From assembly GCF_004217615.1 (NCBI RefSeq), contig NZ_SHLD01000001.1, forward strand, positions 3,472,001-3,536,000: a stretch of 64,000 nt of DNA, written 5' to 3'. Every line of letters begins with the position of its first letter. The first letter of the stretch is position 1. Positions 39,080-47,598 of this stretch are shown piece by piece. The stretch is from Micromonospora kangleipakensis. Its GTDB lineage: Bacteria > Actinomycetota > Actinomycetes > Mycobacteriales > Micromonosporaceae. The notes below the pieces were generated by a model that saw only the letters and a list, made by a program, of their open reading frames with translations, was not told where the DNA came from and searched no databases. The position numbers and the translations under genes are program-made.

Positions 39080-39712
39080 ATGCGTCGCCACCAGGCCAGG
39101 TCACTACTGGCGCTCACCCCCGCACTCCTCGTCCTCGCCGCGTGCAACGCAACCGCCGTACCAGACCCATCAGCAGCGAAGACCGCCGCAGCGACAGACG
39201 CCTCCGTGGCGGCTTCCCCTACGCCGTCGATCTGCACCCCAGAGCAGGCTAAGATCACATGGTCCCGGGTGTCACAGGAAAAGAAGCTCACCAACGTCTT
39301 CGTCCGAGACGGGGCGGCGAGCAAGACGACCCTCGTTCACAAGGAAGACGGGGTGCAACCCACTCTCTCAGGCACCCCCCTGCTCACGGGCTGGATCCCG
39401 ACTCTGGCCGACTCACTCTCCACCACCAAGGGCCTACCGGTGGAGACGCAACCCACGTCGGACGACGAAGCGGAACTGGCAAGAACAACGCTCGCGGAGA
39501 ACAAGCAGTCGGGCACGGTCGTGGCATTCTCCGGAATCATCAAGGTCAACGCCACCTTCACCGCCTCCTGCCCAGGCACGAAGACCAACCCGATGATCGG
39601 CACCTTTTCCTCGTGGGGGACACCCACCACCGGAATCCTGCACTGCTCCATCACCCCCGCTGCTTCGACGTTTGCGCACCTCGCTCGTAAATACTGCAAG
39701 GCCAGCCAGTAG
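39080..39712 (+). CDS. Putative lipoprotein, unknown function
   Basis: 210 aa with a type II signal: MRRHQARSLLALTPALLVLA then Ala-Cys, lipobox LAAC with Cys22. A Ser/Thr/Ala-rich linker is followed by a domain of about 150 residues with KITWSRVSQEKKLTNVFVRD and two cysteines near the C-terminus (ILHCSITPAAS, ARKYCKASQ). No family recognised. ATG 39080 with GTGAGG upstream; an in-frame GTG at 39068 is possible. Similar GC and direction to the DNRLRE gene 80 nt upstream. Confidence 0.7.
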   Translation: MRRHQARSLLALTPALLVLAACNATAVPDPSAAKTAAATDASVAASPTPSICTPEQAKITWSRVSQEKKLTNVFVRDGAASKTTLVHKEDGVQPTLSGTPLLTGWIPTLADSLSTTKGLPVETQPTSDDEAELARTTLAENKQSGTVVAFSGIIKVNATFTASCPGTKTNPMIGTFSSWGTPTTGILHCSITPAASTFAHLARKYCKASQ

Positions 39713-39861
39713 CTCACTCCAAGAGGCGTGACGCTGGTTAGAATCTCGAGCACGAGACTGAGCCTTGCATGACCCCAACGTGGCGATAGAACAGAACGAT
39801 GAGCCAAGCCACCATAGGAGGGCTGCCGAGGTGGCGACGATTGGCCATTGCCCGGCGGGTG

Positions 39862-39908
39862 TCCTCTTAATCCGCGGGTTCGGGGTTCGAGTCCCTGGCG
39901 GCGCACCA
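39862..39908 (+). repeat. tRNA-Lys(CTT) 3'-half fragment (att-like)
   Basis: CCTCTTAATCCGC continues through a T-arm (CGGGGTTCGAGTCCCTG) and an acceptor strand GCGGCGC to ACCA. This is the 3' half of a tRNA-Lys from the anticodon loop onward. The 5' side of the anticodon stem does not pair and no D-arm is present, so it is not a tRNA gene. Such half-tRNAs are att sites; an element specific for tRNA-Lys probably integrated or recombined here. Confidence 0.75.
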
Positions 39909-39913
39909 GCAAT

Positions 39914-39952
39914 CATCTGGGCATCCACCCCTTGAGGGTGGGTGCCCAGATG
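39914..39952 (+). terminator. Hairpin after tRNA-Lys fragment
   Basis: 17-bp stem (39914-39930 with 39936-39952) with one G-T wobble, loop CTTGA; the same layout as the hairpins after the tRNA-Pro att copies. Confidence 0.7.
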
Positions 39953-40054
39953 TCGTTTCGGGGTGAGCGACAGTAACCGTGTCACTCGTCACCGTTTTCA
40001 CCCGCCCTCTTCCGGTTCGCTGAGCGCCGCGTCGATGTGGGCGACCACTTGGCG

Positions 40055-40399
40055 CTACGCCGACCGTCGGAGGATGACCGGGGCCGCATCGTGGCCGAGT
40101 TGATGGACGCGTCGCGGGCTAGCCGTTTGGTTGGCGTCAGCAGCATGCGCCGGGGCATCGAGCCAGGCAGACAGGCGGACCCGCCAGTCCTGTCGGGCCA
40201 AGCGCAAGGCGCGATCCAGCTCGTCGAGTCGGCCCTGAGCGAGGCGCACCATCGCTGCGAACATCCGTTCGGAATCCTGACGAGAATCCCTGACGAGTGG
40301 ATCGAGACGGTGCAGCTTGACCAAGACCACGTCGGCATGCTGTGGGAAGTCGGCGTCGACACGACGTCGGAGTCGAGGCGAGATGTCCGACACCGGCAT
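40055..40399 (-). CDS. Hypothetical protein
   Basis: 114 aa on the minus strand. SPRLRRRVDADFPQHADVVL and DSERMFAAMVRLAQGRLDEL, then LARQDWRVRL, resemble a small helical protein often found in actinobacterial mobile elements (pattern D.ER..AA...A.G....L..A..LA..DWRD.L). Function unknown. The overlapping plus-strand frame has less protein-like composition. The region from 40400 to 41005 contains no gene that I can support. Confidence 0.5.
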   Translation of the reverse strand: MPVSDISPRLRRRVDADFPQHADVVLVKLHRLDPLVRDSRQDSERMFAAMVRLAQGRLDELDRALRLARQDWRVRLSAWLDAPAHAADANQTASPRRVHQLGHDAAPVILRRSA

Positions 40400-41005
40400 G
40401 CATTGAGTCTGCGTGGGCGCAAGGTGGAATGCCTATCCCCGCGGTCGGGAGCCCTTCGATCCGCCCTCGGCTGCTAGCGGCCGACCTGTCCACGGTCGGC
40501 CGATCAGCATGTCCCGGGTGACCCAATGGACCTCGGCTGAGGCAGCAAGGAGGCAGCGAACGCTTTGGCGCTGACTGTGCAGGATTGCCAACGGACGGTG
40601 TGCAGCAGGTGTCCGCCAGCGCTGCACGGCGCTGAACCTCACTCGTCGACAGCATGTACCCGGTTCCCCCCGACGGGGGTCGGAGCCCGGGGCCGGCGCC
40701 CTGAGTAGCCACGCGAGTAGCCAAGGCGGTGCACCCGGCCGGACCACCCCGTACGTCGGCGGAACGGTTGAGCAGCGCCGGGCGAGGCTGACGGCCCTTT
40801 GCCTGCTCCTGGCAGTGTGGGGCACCAAGGGCTTCAGCGTCTGGCGGCGGCTCCGGTCGAAGCGAACTTGTGCCCGTCTCGTAGAGCATGGCCGCGTACC
40901 GGGAGTTGGCTGCCCGCCTACGGCGCTTGGCCCAGCGCCCAGACGGCGGGCAGCCGCTCCACGTGAGCCAAACGAGACGTTGCACGACGACGGTAGCGTT
41001 CAGGT

Positions 41006-41512
41006 GTGAGGACGCTGGATGGCCCGATCGATGTGCTGCCGGTTGCTGTCTCGTTGGTCGCGTTGATCGTCAGTGGACTGACGTACCGCGACCGGCGACA
41101 GCAAGACCGACGCGATCTGTTTCTCAAACTCCACGAGCGGCTTCTCGAACCTGACCTTCAGCGCGGCAGACGCCTGCTGCACACGAAGGCCCGTACGGTC
41201 CGGGAAGTCGAATCGCTCAGAGACTCCTCGCCTGACGAGTACGACTTGATCAATCGTGCGATAGCGATGAGCGATGTTGCTGCGATGTATGTAGCACGCG
41301 GCTACGTCGATAGAGATGACTTCGTGGGGGAGTGGGGCGTCGCCTACGGGCGGCTGTGGCTGGCTGCGGAGGCGTTCTTGGAGGTGCGGCTGCGCTACCC
41401 GGGCGGTGAGGCGGGCTGGCCGTACTTCCGGTCGCTTGGACGAGAACTAGCCGATGCACTTCCGGGCGCAGCGGATCCAAGTGACAGTAGCGGTGGCAGC
41501 GGATCCAAGTGA
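41006..41512 (+). CDS. Membrane-anchored hypothetical protein (DUF4760-like)
   Basis: 168 aa. An N-terminal helix (PIDVLPVAVSLVALIVSGLTY, residues 7-27) is followed by a cytoplasmic helical domain: QQDRRDLFLKLHERLLEPDL, then EYDLINRAIAMSDVAAMYVA and VGEWGVAYGRLWLAAEAFLE. The pattern recalls DUF4760-type proteins. GTG start. The extreme C-terminus (SDSSGGSGSK) is created by a 28-bp tandem duplication. Function unknown. Confidence 0.65.
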   Translation: MRTLDGPIDVLPVAVSLVALIVSGLTYRDRRQQDRRDLFLKLHERLLEPDLQRGRRLLHTKARTVREVESLRDSSPDEYDLINRAIAMSDVAAMYVARGYVDRDDFVGEWGVAYGRLWLAAEAFLEVRLRYPGGEAGWPYFRSLGRELADALPGAADPSDSSGGSGSK

Positions 41513-41524
41513 CAGTAGCGGTGA
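41469..41524 (+). repeat. 28-bp tandem duplication
   Basis: CAGCGGATCCAAGTGACAGT and the next 8 bases occur at 41469 and again at 41497, with one difference. Because 28 is not a multiple of 3, it changes the reading frame at the end of the preceding gene. Confidence 0.85.
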
Positions 41525-41540
41525 CAGCAACCGACCCTAG

Positions 41541-42983
41541 TACGGCAGCCGCCGTTTGAGATGTCACTGGTCGGGAGGGGTGGACGCGAGGCGGCCACCG
41601 CGTGATCGTCTGTGCGTTGTGGACACAACATCAGATTTGGCGGTGGCCGCGAGCCACAGCGTAGACGTTGCCCCGTGGCGTTGGGTGCTGGCTGGCGTGC
41701 TCGCCTCGTTCGCGGGCCGGTTCGGGCGGGTCGAGCCGCGTCGCACGGCGGCGGCGTTTGTTACCGGGCTGCTGGCCGATATCGAGGTCAAGACGTGCTG
41801 GCAGCTGGCGGAGCAGGCCGGGCACGCCCGGCCGGATGCGATGCAGCGGCTGTTGTACCGGGCGGTGTGGGACGCCGACGCCGTCCGTGACGATGTGCGG
41901 ACGGTGATCGTCGATCGGTTCGGTGACCCGGACGCGGTTCTGGTCGTCGACGAGACGGGGGACCTGAAGAAGGGCATTCACTCGGTCGGGGTGCAACGCC
42001 AGTACACCGGCACCGCCGGCAGGATCGAGAACGCGCAGGTCGGGGTGTTCCTCGGCTACGCCAGCGGGCACGGGCACACCCTGATCGACCGCAGGGTCTA
42101 CCTGCCGGTGTCGTGGACCGACGATCGGGACCGATGCCAGGGCGCCGGGGTCCCGGACGAGGTCGAGTTCGCCACGAAATCCGAGCTGGCAGCCGAGATG
42201 ATCACCGCAGCCGCCGACGCCGGCGTGCCCGCAGGGTGGGCTACCGCGGACGAGGCCTACGGCAACAACAGCGTCTTCCGCGCCCACCTGCGCGAACACC
42301 AACTGGGCTACGTCCTGGCCGTGTCTCGCAGCCACCAGGTGCCCCTCGACGGCGGCAAGGTCAAGATCCGCGCCGACCGCATCGCCGCCGAACTACCGGC
42401 CTCGGCGTGGCAACGCCGCAGCGCGGGGGCCGGGTCGAAAGGGCCACGCCTCTACGACTGGGCCTGGCTCGACGATGTCACCACCGACGCCGACCCCGAC
42501 GACGACGGCCACCACAGCCTCCTGATCCGCCGCAACACCACCACCGGTGAGCTGGCCTTCTACCGCTGCTGGACCCCGCAACCGGCCACCCTCGCCCAAC
42601 TCATCAGGGTCGCCGGGATCCGCTGGACCGTCGAGGAAGCCTTCCAGGCCGCCAAGGGTCAGGTCGGCCTCGACCAGCACCAGGTCCGCCGCTGGGACTC
42701 CTGGCACCGCTTCACCACCCTGGCCCTGGCCGCCCTCGCCGTCCTGGCGATCTGCGCCGCCGACGCCGCCGACGAACCCCCGCAGAGCGGATTGATCAAG
42801 CTGACCGTCAACGAAGTCCGACGGCTGATCAACACCTGCACCATCCGGCCGATCCACGAACTCGCCCATCGTCTGCGCTGGTCACAATGGCGGCGCCGCC
42901 ATCAAGCCCGAGCCCGACAAGCCCACTACAAACGACGCCTCAACGCCGAACTTCAGCCATGATCCCGAACGGCGGCTGCCGTA
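41541..42983 (+). mobile_element. IS701-family insertion sequence, complete
   Basis: 1443 bp with perfect 16-bp terminal inverted repeats TACGGCAGCCGCCGTT, flanked by CTAG at 41537-41540 and 42984-42987. A 4-bp CTAG-type duplication is characteristic of the family. Apparently intact and recently inserted. Confidence 0.93.
41619..42962 (+). CDS. IS701-family transposase
   Basis: About 447 aa. DDE transposase with VLVVDETGDLKKGIHSVGVQ (first Asp region), GWATADEAYGNNSVFRAHLR (second Asp) and RWTVEEAFQAAKGQVGLDQH (catalytic Glu), all hallmarks of IS701. GTG 41619 chosen; a TTG at 41556 inside the inverted repeat is in frame but unlikely. Fills almost the whole IS. Confidence 0.92.
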   Translation: MDTTSDLAVAASHSVDVAPWRWVLAGVLASFAGRFGRVEPRRTAAAFVTGLLADIEVKTCWQLAEQAGHARPDAMQRLLYRAVWDADAVRDDVRTVIVDRFGDPDAVLVVDETGDLKKGIHSVGVQRQYTGTAGRIENAQVGVFLGYASGHGHTLIDRRVYLPVSWTDDRDRCQGAGVPDEVEFATKSELAAEMITAAADAGVPAGWATADEAYGNNSVFRAHLREHQLGYVLAVSRSHQVPLDGGKVKIRADRIAAELPASAWQRRSAGAGSKGPRLYDWAWLDDVTTDADPDDDGHHSLLIRRNTTTGELAFYRCWTPQPATLAQLIRVAGIRWTVEEAFQAAKGQVGLDQHQVRRWDSWHRFTTLALAALAVLAICAADAADEPPQSGLIKLTVNEVRRLINTCTIRPIHELAHRLRWSQWRRRHQARARQAHYKRRLNAELQP

Positions 42984-43048
42984 CTAGCCCCTCCCCGCCC
43001 ACGGCGACCGACGAGATGAGCAAGGCTGCGGCGCGGGGACTATCTCGC

Positions 43049-44414
43049 TAACGGTGTTTCCGGCGATCTTCTAGTAGGTCTCAGCGGCCGGGAAGCGGTC
43101 GCTGAAGGTGATGGCGAAGGCGTTCAACGCGGGTTTCCAGCGCATCGTCCATCGGGTCCTGCCGGTTCCGGTCGGGTCCAGGGACCGGGTCACGAGATAC
43201 AGGCACTTTAGCGCCGCCTGCTCGTTCGGGAAGTGGCCGCGGGCCTTGACCGCCCGGCGGTAGCGGGCGTTCAACGACTCGATCGCGTTGGTCGAGCAGA
43301 TCACCCGCCGGATCTCCACGTCGTAGTCCAGGAACGGGATGAACTCGGCCCAGGCGTTGTCCCACAACCGGATCACCGCCGGATACCGTCCACCCCACTT
43401 GTCCGCGAGGTCGTCGAACGCTGCCCGGGCCGCGGTGGCGTTGACCGCGGTGTAGATCGGCTTGATGTCGCGTTTCAGCTCGTCCCAGTACTTGCGGGAG
43501 GTCAGCCGGAACGTGTTGCGGATCAGATGGATCACGCAGGTTTGCACGACGGTCTGGGGCCACACGTTGGTGACCACCTCCGGCAGCCCTTTGAGGCCGT
43601 CGCAGACCAGGAAGAACACGTCCTTGACGCCTCGGTTGCGCAGGTCGGTCAGCACGCCCATCCAGAACTTGGCGCCCTCACCACCGGCGCCGGCCCACAG
43701 CCCGAGGATGTCCTTGTCCCCGTCGAGGGTGACCCCGATCGCGGCGTAGAACGGCCGGTTGGCGACCTGCCCGTCGCGGACCTTGACCACGATGGCGTCG
43801 ATGAACACCGCGGCGTAGATCTCGTCCAAGGGCCGGTGCGACCAGTCGGTCATCTCCTCGATGACCTTGTCGGTGATCCGGGAGATCGTCTCCTTCGACA
43901 CCGACGCCCCGTAGATCTCGGCGAAGTGCGCCGAGATCTCCCCGGTCGTCAGCCCCTTGGCATACAGCGACAACACGACCTCGTCGACCCCGGACAACCG
44001 GCGCTGCCGCTTGCGGACGATCTGCGGTTCGAACGTGCCGGCCCGATCACGTGGCACGTCGATCTCGACATGACCAGTCGCCTCGGTCAGCACCGTCTTG
44101 GACCGGGTGCCGTTGCGGATGTTGCCCGACCCGGCGCCGGCCGGATCGTACTTCTCATAGCCCAGGTGCTCGGTCATCTCCTCGTTCAGCGCAGTCTCGA
44201 GCACCGTCTTGGTCAACTGCTTGAGCAGCCCGTCCGGGCCGGTCAGCGACAAGCCCTGTTCCTTGGCCAGCCGGACCAGCTCGGCAGCGGCCTGCTCCTC
44301 CGCCGACGGCTCAGGCTTCCTCTTCCGTGGGGTCACATCGTTCAGTGTCGCGGTCATCACGGCACCTTCCTCGCCAGGCACCACGCCCGGCGGGTCAGGC
44401 CGGAAACACCGTTA
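43049..44414 (-). mobile_element. IS256-family insertion sequence
   Basis: 1366 bp bounded by inverted repeats TAACGGTGTTTCCGGC (43049-43064) and its complement (44399-44414). The flanks (ACTATCTCGC and AATCCACAGT) do not form the expected 8-9 bp duplication, so one flank has probably been rearranged. Confidence 0.88.
43071..44357 (-). CDS. IS256-family (mutator-type) transposase
   Basis: 428 aa. YEKYDPAGAGSGNIRNGTRS, then KTVLTEATGHVEIDVPRDRA is the classic N-terminal region. AVFIDAIVVKVRDG (Asp), FFLVCDGLKGLPEVV (Asp) and STNAIESLNARYRRAVKARG (Glu region) give the DDE triad. It appears full length. ATG at 44357 has GAGGAAGG upstream and is preferred over an in-frame start 27 nt earlier. 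Confidence 0.93.
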   Translation of the reverse strand: MTATLNDVTPRKRKPEPSAEEQAAAELVRLAKEQGLSLTGPDGLLKQLTKTVLETALNEEMTEHLGYEKYDPAGAGSGNIRNGTRSKTVLTEATGHVEIDVPRDRAGTFEPQIVRKRQRRLSGVDEVVLSLYAKGLTTGEISAHFAEIYGASVSKETISRITDKVIEEMTDWSHRPLDEIYAAVFIDAIVVKVRDGQVANRPFYAAIGVTLDGDKDILGLWAGAGGEGAKFWMGVLTDLRNRGVKDVFFLVCDGLKGLPEVVTNVWPQTVVQTCVIHLIRNTFRLTSRKYWDELKRDIKPIYTAVNATAARAAFDDLADKWGGRYPAVIRLWDNAWAEFIPFLDYDVEIRRVICSTNAIESLNARYRRAVKARGHFPNEQAALKCLYLVTRSLDPTGTGRTRWTMRWKPALNAFAITFSDRFPAAETY

Positions 44415-44456
44415 AATCCACAGTCCCGCGGCGCGTTCAACGGATGCCGAGTGACC

Positions 44457-44478
44457 CTCTTAATCCGCTGGTCCGGCC
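44457..44478 (+). repeat. Short tRNA-Lys-like remnant
   Basis: CTCTTAATCCGCTGGTCCGG matches 39864 onward at 18 of 20 positions (identical over CTCTTAATCCGC). It may be the diverged or truncated partner of the tRNA-Lys att fragment at 39862. A diverged 20-bp-motif relative (TAGCAGCGGCTGTAGCAAC, 44490-44508) follows. Confidence 0.4.
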
Positions 44479-44541
44479 TACGGAGGGTGTAGCAGCGGCT
44501 GTAGCAACGATGACGGATGATGGCGCACGATCACGGGGCTC

Positions 44542-45120
44542 ATGACGGGTCGGACGGTGACGGGCCAGCCGGAGATGGACGCGGCCGGCAGGCTGCCCAG
44601 AACTTACAAGCGAGGGGTCCGGTGCAACCCGCTGGACGGGGATCAGCGGAGCCCCGACACTCGGCGTGTGATCGACATGCGGGACGTCGGGGTGTGCGTG
44701 CTGGCTGGTGAGCTGGCTAGCGAGGAGTTGCCGATGATTGCAGCGCAAGCGCTTGCCGACGGGCTGGACAGTCCGTCGTTGCGGGAACTCGCTGGACTCT
44801 CGCCGGGTGAGTACCGCGAGGCGCGTGAGCTGTTGGACCAGGTGATCGACGAGCTGGGCTTGCCTGAGCTGCCGGACGAGGACCAGGCCGTCTGGGAGGT
44901 GGCCCGTTCCTACGCGCGCCGTATCGTGTTCGGGGCTATCGCGCCGGTGGATGGCGCGCATGCCATCGCTTCGCATGCCGGTTCTTTGATGTTCCCAGAG
45001 CCCCTTGCCACGTTCGCTTTCCTGACCGACCTGTGGCAGGACAACGTGGGTGAGCGCGCCCAACTTGAGCAGGACATCGTGCGCGAGGCGGAGGCCTTGC
45101 TGCGGGAGATGAGTGACTAA
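44542..45120 (+). CDS. Hypothetical protein
   Basis: 192 aa, soluble, acidic. DMRDVGVCVLAGELASEELP and LAGLSPGEYREARELLDQVI, then GAIAPVDGAHAIASHAGSLM. No family recognised. ATG start, although internal starts (MDAAGRL, MRDVGVC) are possible. It is the last gene of element 2 and ends 107 nt before att copy 3. Confidence 0.6.
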   Translation: MTGRTVTGQPEMDAAGRLPRTYKRGVRCNPLDGDQRSPDTRRVIDMRDVGVCVLAGELASEELPMIAAQALADGLDSPSLRELAGLSPGEYREARELLDQVIDELGLPELPDEDQAVWEVARSYARRIVFGAIAPVDGAHAIASHAGSLMFPEPLATFAFLTDLWQDNVGERAQLEQDIVREAEALLREMSD

Positions 45121-45227
45121 CTGGGTGACGATCGGGTCGGACACCAGTGGACGAGCACGGACGCGCCTGGATCGTTCCGGCAGTTCAGACCCGGTAGAGC
45201 AGCAGGTGAGAGCTTCGAGATCGTTGC

Positions 45228-45270
45228 CTGGGGGTCAAGGGGTCGTCGGTTCGAATCCGGCCGTCCCGAC
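45228..45270 (+). repeat. att copy 3 (tRNA-Pro 3' segment)
   Basis: 43 nt identical to 16936-16978. Identity stops one base past the discriminator, shorter than between copies 1 and 2. It marks the junction of elements 2 and 3. Confidence 0.92.
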
Positions 45271-45276
45271 AGAGAA

Positions 45277-45312
45277 AAAGCCCTGACCAGCAGTATCGCT
45301 GGTCAGGGCTTT
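45277..45312. terminator. Hairpin after att copy 3
   Basis: 15-bp perfect stem (45277-45291 with 45298-45312), AAAGCCCTGACCAGC and complement, A-rich before and T-rich after; suited to both directions. Confidence 0.8.
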
Positions 45313-45383
45313 GACTTTCTTCTATGGGGTTCTGAACCTCCCCCCGAAAACCCCCCACTTACCGCCTACGGCAACCAGGTTTG

Positions 45384-46596
45384 TCATCGTTGTGCGTCGT
45401 TGTGCACTGCGGGTGGGTGCGGTCCGTTCGGGTTGGTGCCGAGGCGCTCAAGGATGCCGGATACGTCCGGTGCTTGGACCGGCTTGGCGATGTGGTAGGT
45501 GTCGGTTACCTCCTCGCTGGAGTGTCCAAGCTGCGCGGCGGCGCTCTTGGTGTCGGTCTCCTCCTTGATGAGGGTGGCGACGGTCTTGCGGAAGGTGTGG
45601 GGGGTGACCCAGGCGAGGTCGGTGTCGGCGCGGGCCTCGCGCCACTGACGACGGACGTTGTTAGGGGACAGCCAGGTGCCGCGTCGGGAGGCGAAGACCG
45701 CGTCATGGACGTTGTCGGCGGCGACGAGTTTGCGGGCTAGGAGCATGCCGACCGCAAATCGGGGCAGGACGACGATTCGGTAGCCGGCGTCGCTCTTGGT
45801 CCAGGGTTGTCGGAAGAAGCCCTGGCCTTTGACGAAGACCAGCGTGCCGCAGACCGTCAGGGTCGGTCGTTCGGCGGCGAGATCCAGGTCTTCCCAGCGC
45901 ACGGCGAGGATCTCACCGATGCGGGCACCGGTGGCGAGCATGAGGTCGACGATGTCGGCCAGGTCGCCGGTGTGTCGAGGTCCGGGCTTGCCGGGGACCG
46001 GTTGCTGCCAGTTGCGGATCGCCGCGCGGACGACTTGGAGGTGTTCGTCGGTGAGTGCGACGACTGTGCGGCGAGGTTTGCGTAGCCGGCCAGTGTCGCG
46101 CACGGGGTTGGTTGGAATCGCGCCGTGCCGGACGGCCAGCGCGAACATCTGGCCCAGGACGACCTTCGCGCCTTTTGCCGTCGAGGGCCGGTCCTTAGCG
46201 ATGTCACGCAGGAACCGATCCAGGCGCCCGACGCTCGCTTCTCGGATTCGGAGGTTGCCCAGGGCGGGCAGGATCGCGGTGCGCACGCTGGTCTCATATC
46301 GCTGGATGGTCTGTGGTGCGATCCGCTCCTCCGCGGTGATCTCTTCGACCCACAGTTCGGCGAGCCTCCTGACGCGGGTCTCCCGGGTGATCTCGTCGTC
46401 GTTGGGGGTGGCGCGGTCGCGGAGCTTGACCTTCAGGGCCCGTTCAGCGGCCGGGCCGGTGGTGTCGGTGGCCTCGATGTCGCGGGTCTTGCCGTCGTAG
46501 TCGCGGAACCGGGCGCGTGCCCGAAACCGGTTGGGGCCAAGCTTCTCGGTGCGGATCTTGCCCCAGGTGCCGACGGGCAGTTCAGGACGGTGCCCT
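45384..46596 (-). pseudogene. Integrase of element 3, interrupted by an IS
   Basis: About 400 codons remain in frame: GPNRFRARARFRDYDGKTRD (arm-binding), VRRLAELWVEEITAEERIAP (core-binding), Arg in LMLATGARIGEILAVRWEDL, HTFRKTVATLI (HxxR box as HTFRK) and LGHSSEEVTDTYHI with the Tyr. The N-terminal start is lost at the IS boundary (46597). The stop is 113 nt from att copy 3 and the gene reads toward it. Sequence is clearly different from the integrase at 33750 although both use the same tRNA. Confidence 0.85.
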
Positions 46597-47457
46597 TGCC
46601 GAAAACCTTATCCGCACAGGTCAGGCAGCATGTTTGTACTCGTGGAGAATGCCGCCGAGCCGATCACGTCGGCGTATGTCGAGATGAGCAATCTTGTCTG
46701 GATCGGCGATCGGCGTGGGTAGCGAGCGGAGTGGACGGGCGTTCGCGATGCCCTGGTGAGGCCGGTGCCCGTTGTAGAACTGTTCGAACTCGCACAGCGC
46801 GTGGAGCAGGTGGCGCTGATTCCAGATCAAGGTCCTGTCGAGGAGCTCTTGCCTGCAGGTCTGCACCCACCGCTCCATGATCGAGTTCATTCGTGGCACC
46901 CGGACACCGCTGCGCACGACCTCGATCCGCGAGTCGTTGAGGACGGCGTCGAACAGCTCGGGGAACTTGCCGTCCCGGTCCCGGATCATGAACCGCGCCA
47001 CACAGTCAGCGTCTTCGAGGTCCATGACGAGGTTCTTCGCGGCCTGCACCACCCAGGCCGCTGTCGGGTGTGCGGTAGCGCCCAGGATCCGGATCCGGCG
47101 ACTGCCGTGCTCAATCACCGCGAATACGTACATCCGTGCCCCGGTCAAGGGTGACCGTCTCGAGAAAGTCGCACGCCAGCATGGCGTCGGCCTGGGAACG
47201 CAGGAAGTCGGCCCAGGTGCTGCAGGCGCGCTCGGGTGCCGGGTCGATGCCTGCCTCCTTCAGGATCTCCCACACGGTGGAGGCGGCCACCTTCACCCCG
47301 AGGACCAGCAGCTCGCCGTGGATCCTGCGATATCCCCAGCCGGGGTTCTCCCTCGCCAGGCGCAAGGCCAGGGTGCGGATGGAGCGCACGGTCCGCGGTC
47401 TCCCCGAGGGCGGCGGCCTGATCTGCCTGCCCATCGTCGGCTGCATCCTTTGACCTC
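46597..47457 (-). mobile_element. rve-type IS remnant inside integrase 3
   Basis: The left end TTGCCGAAAACCTTATCCGC matches the IS end at 17227. The transposase (46621-47446) lacks its N-terminal 100 or so residues and has a one-base insertion near 47148: ACDFLETVTL is in one frame and MTGARMYVFAVIEH in another. Catalytic segments RDRDGKFPELFDAV and MNSIMERWVQTC and the end RRRDRLGGILHEYKHAA are still readable. No right inverted repeat is present. It cannot transpose by itself. Confidence 0.85.
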
Positions 47458-47598
47458 ACCCGACAACCATCAAGGAGAGGTGTGCCAGCACCGTAGATCG
47501 GATGAGGCTCCGGCTGGTGATGTGAGTCAAGATCGCCGAAGACCTCACGGCCTGGTCGAGGTAGCCCATGGCGAGCGCCGTGGGCTACCTCTGGCGCG

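Noticed and set aside
40137..40985. 282-codon minus frame between the tRNA-Lys fragment and the DUF4760-like gene
   Set aside because: Low-complexity Arg/Pro/Ser shadow with no motifs; it overlaps a better small frame.
46621..47446. Programmed frameshifting in the IS at 46.6-47.4 kb
   Set aside because: The shift site (near 47148) lacks a slippery heptamer, the full-length sibling at 17252 is encoded in one frame, and the N-terminus is missing too.
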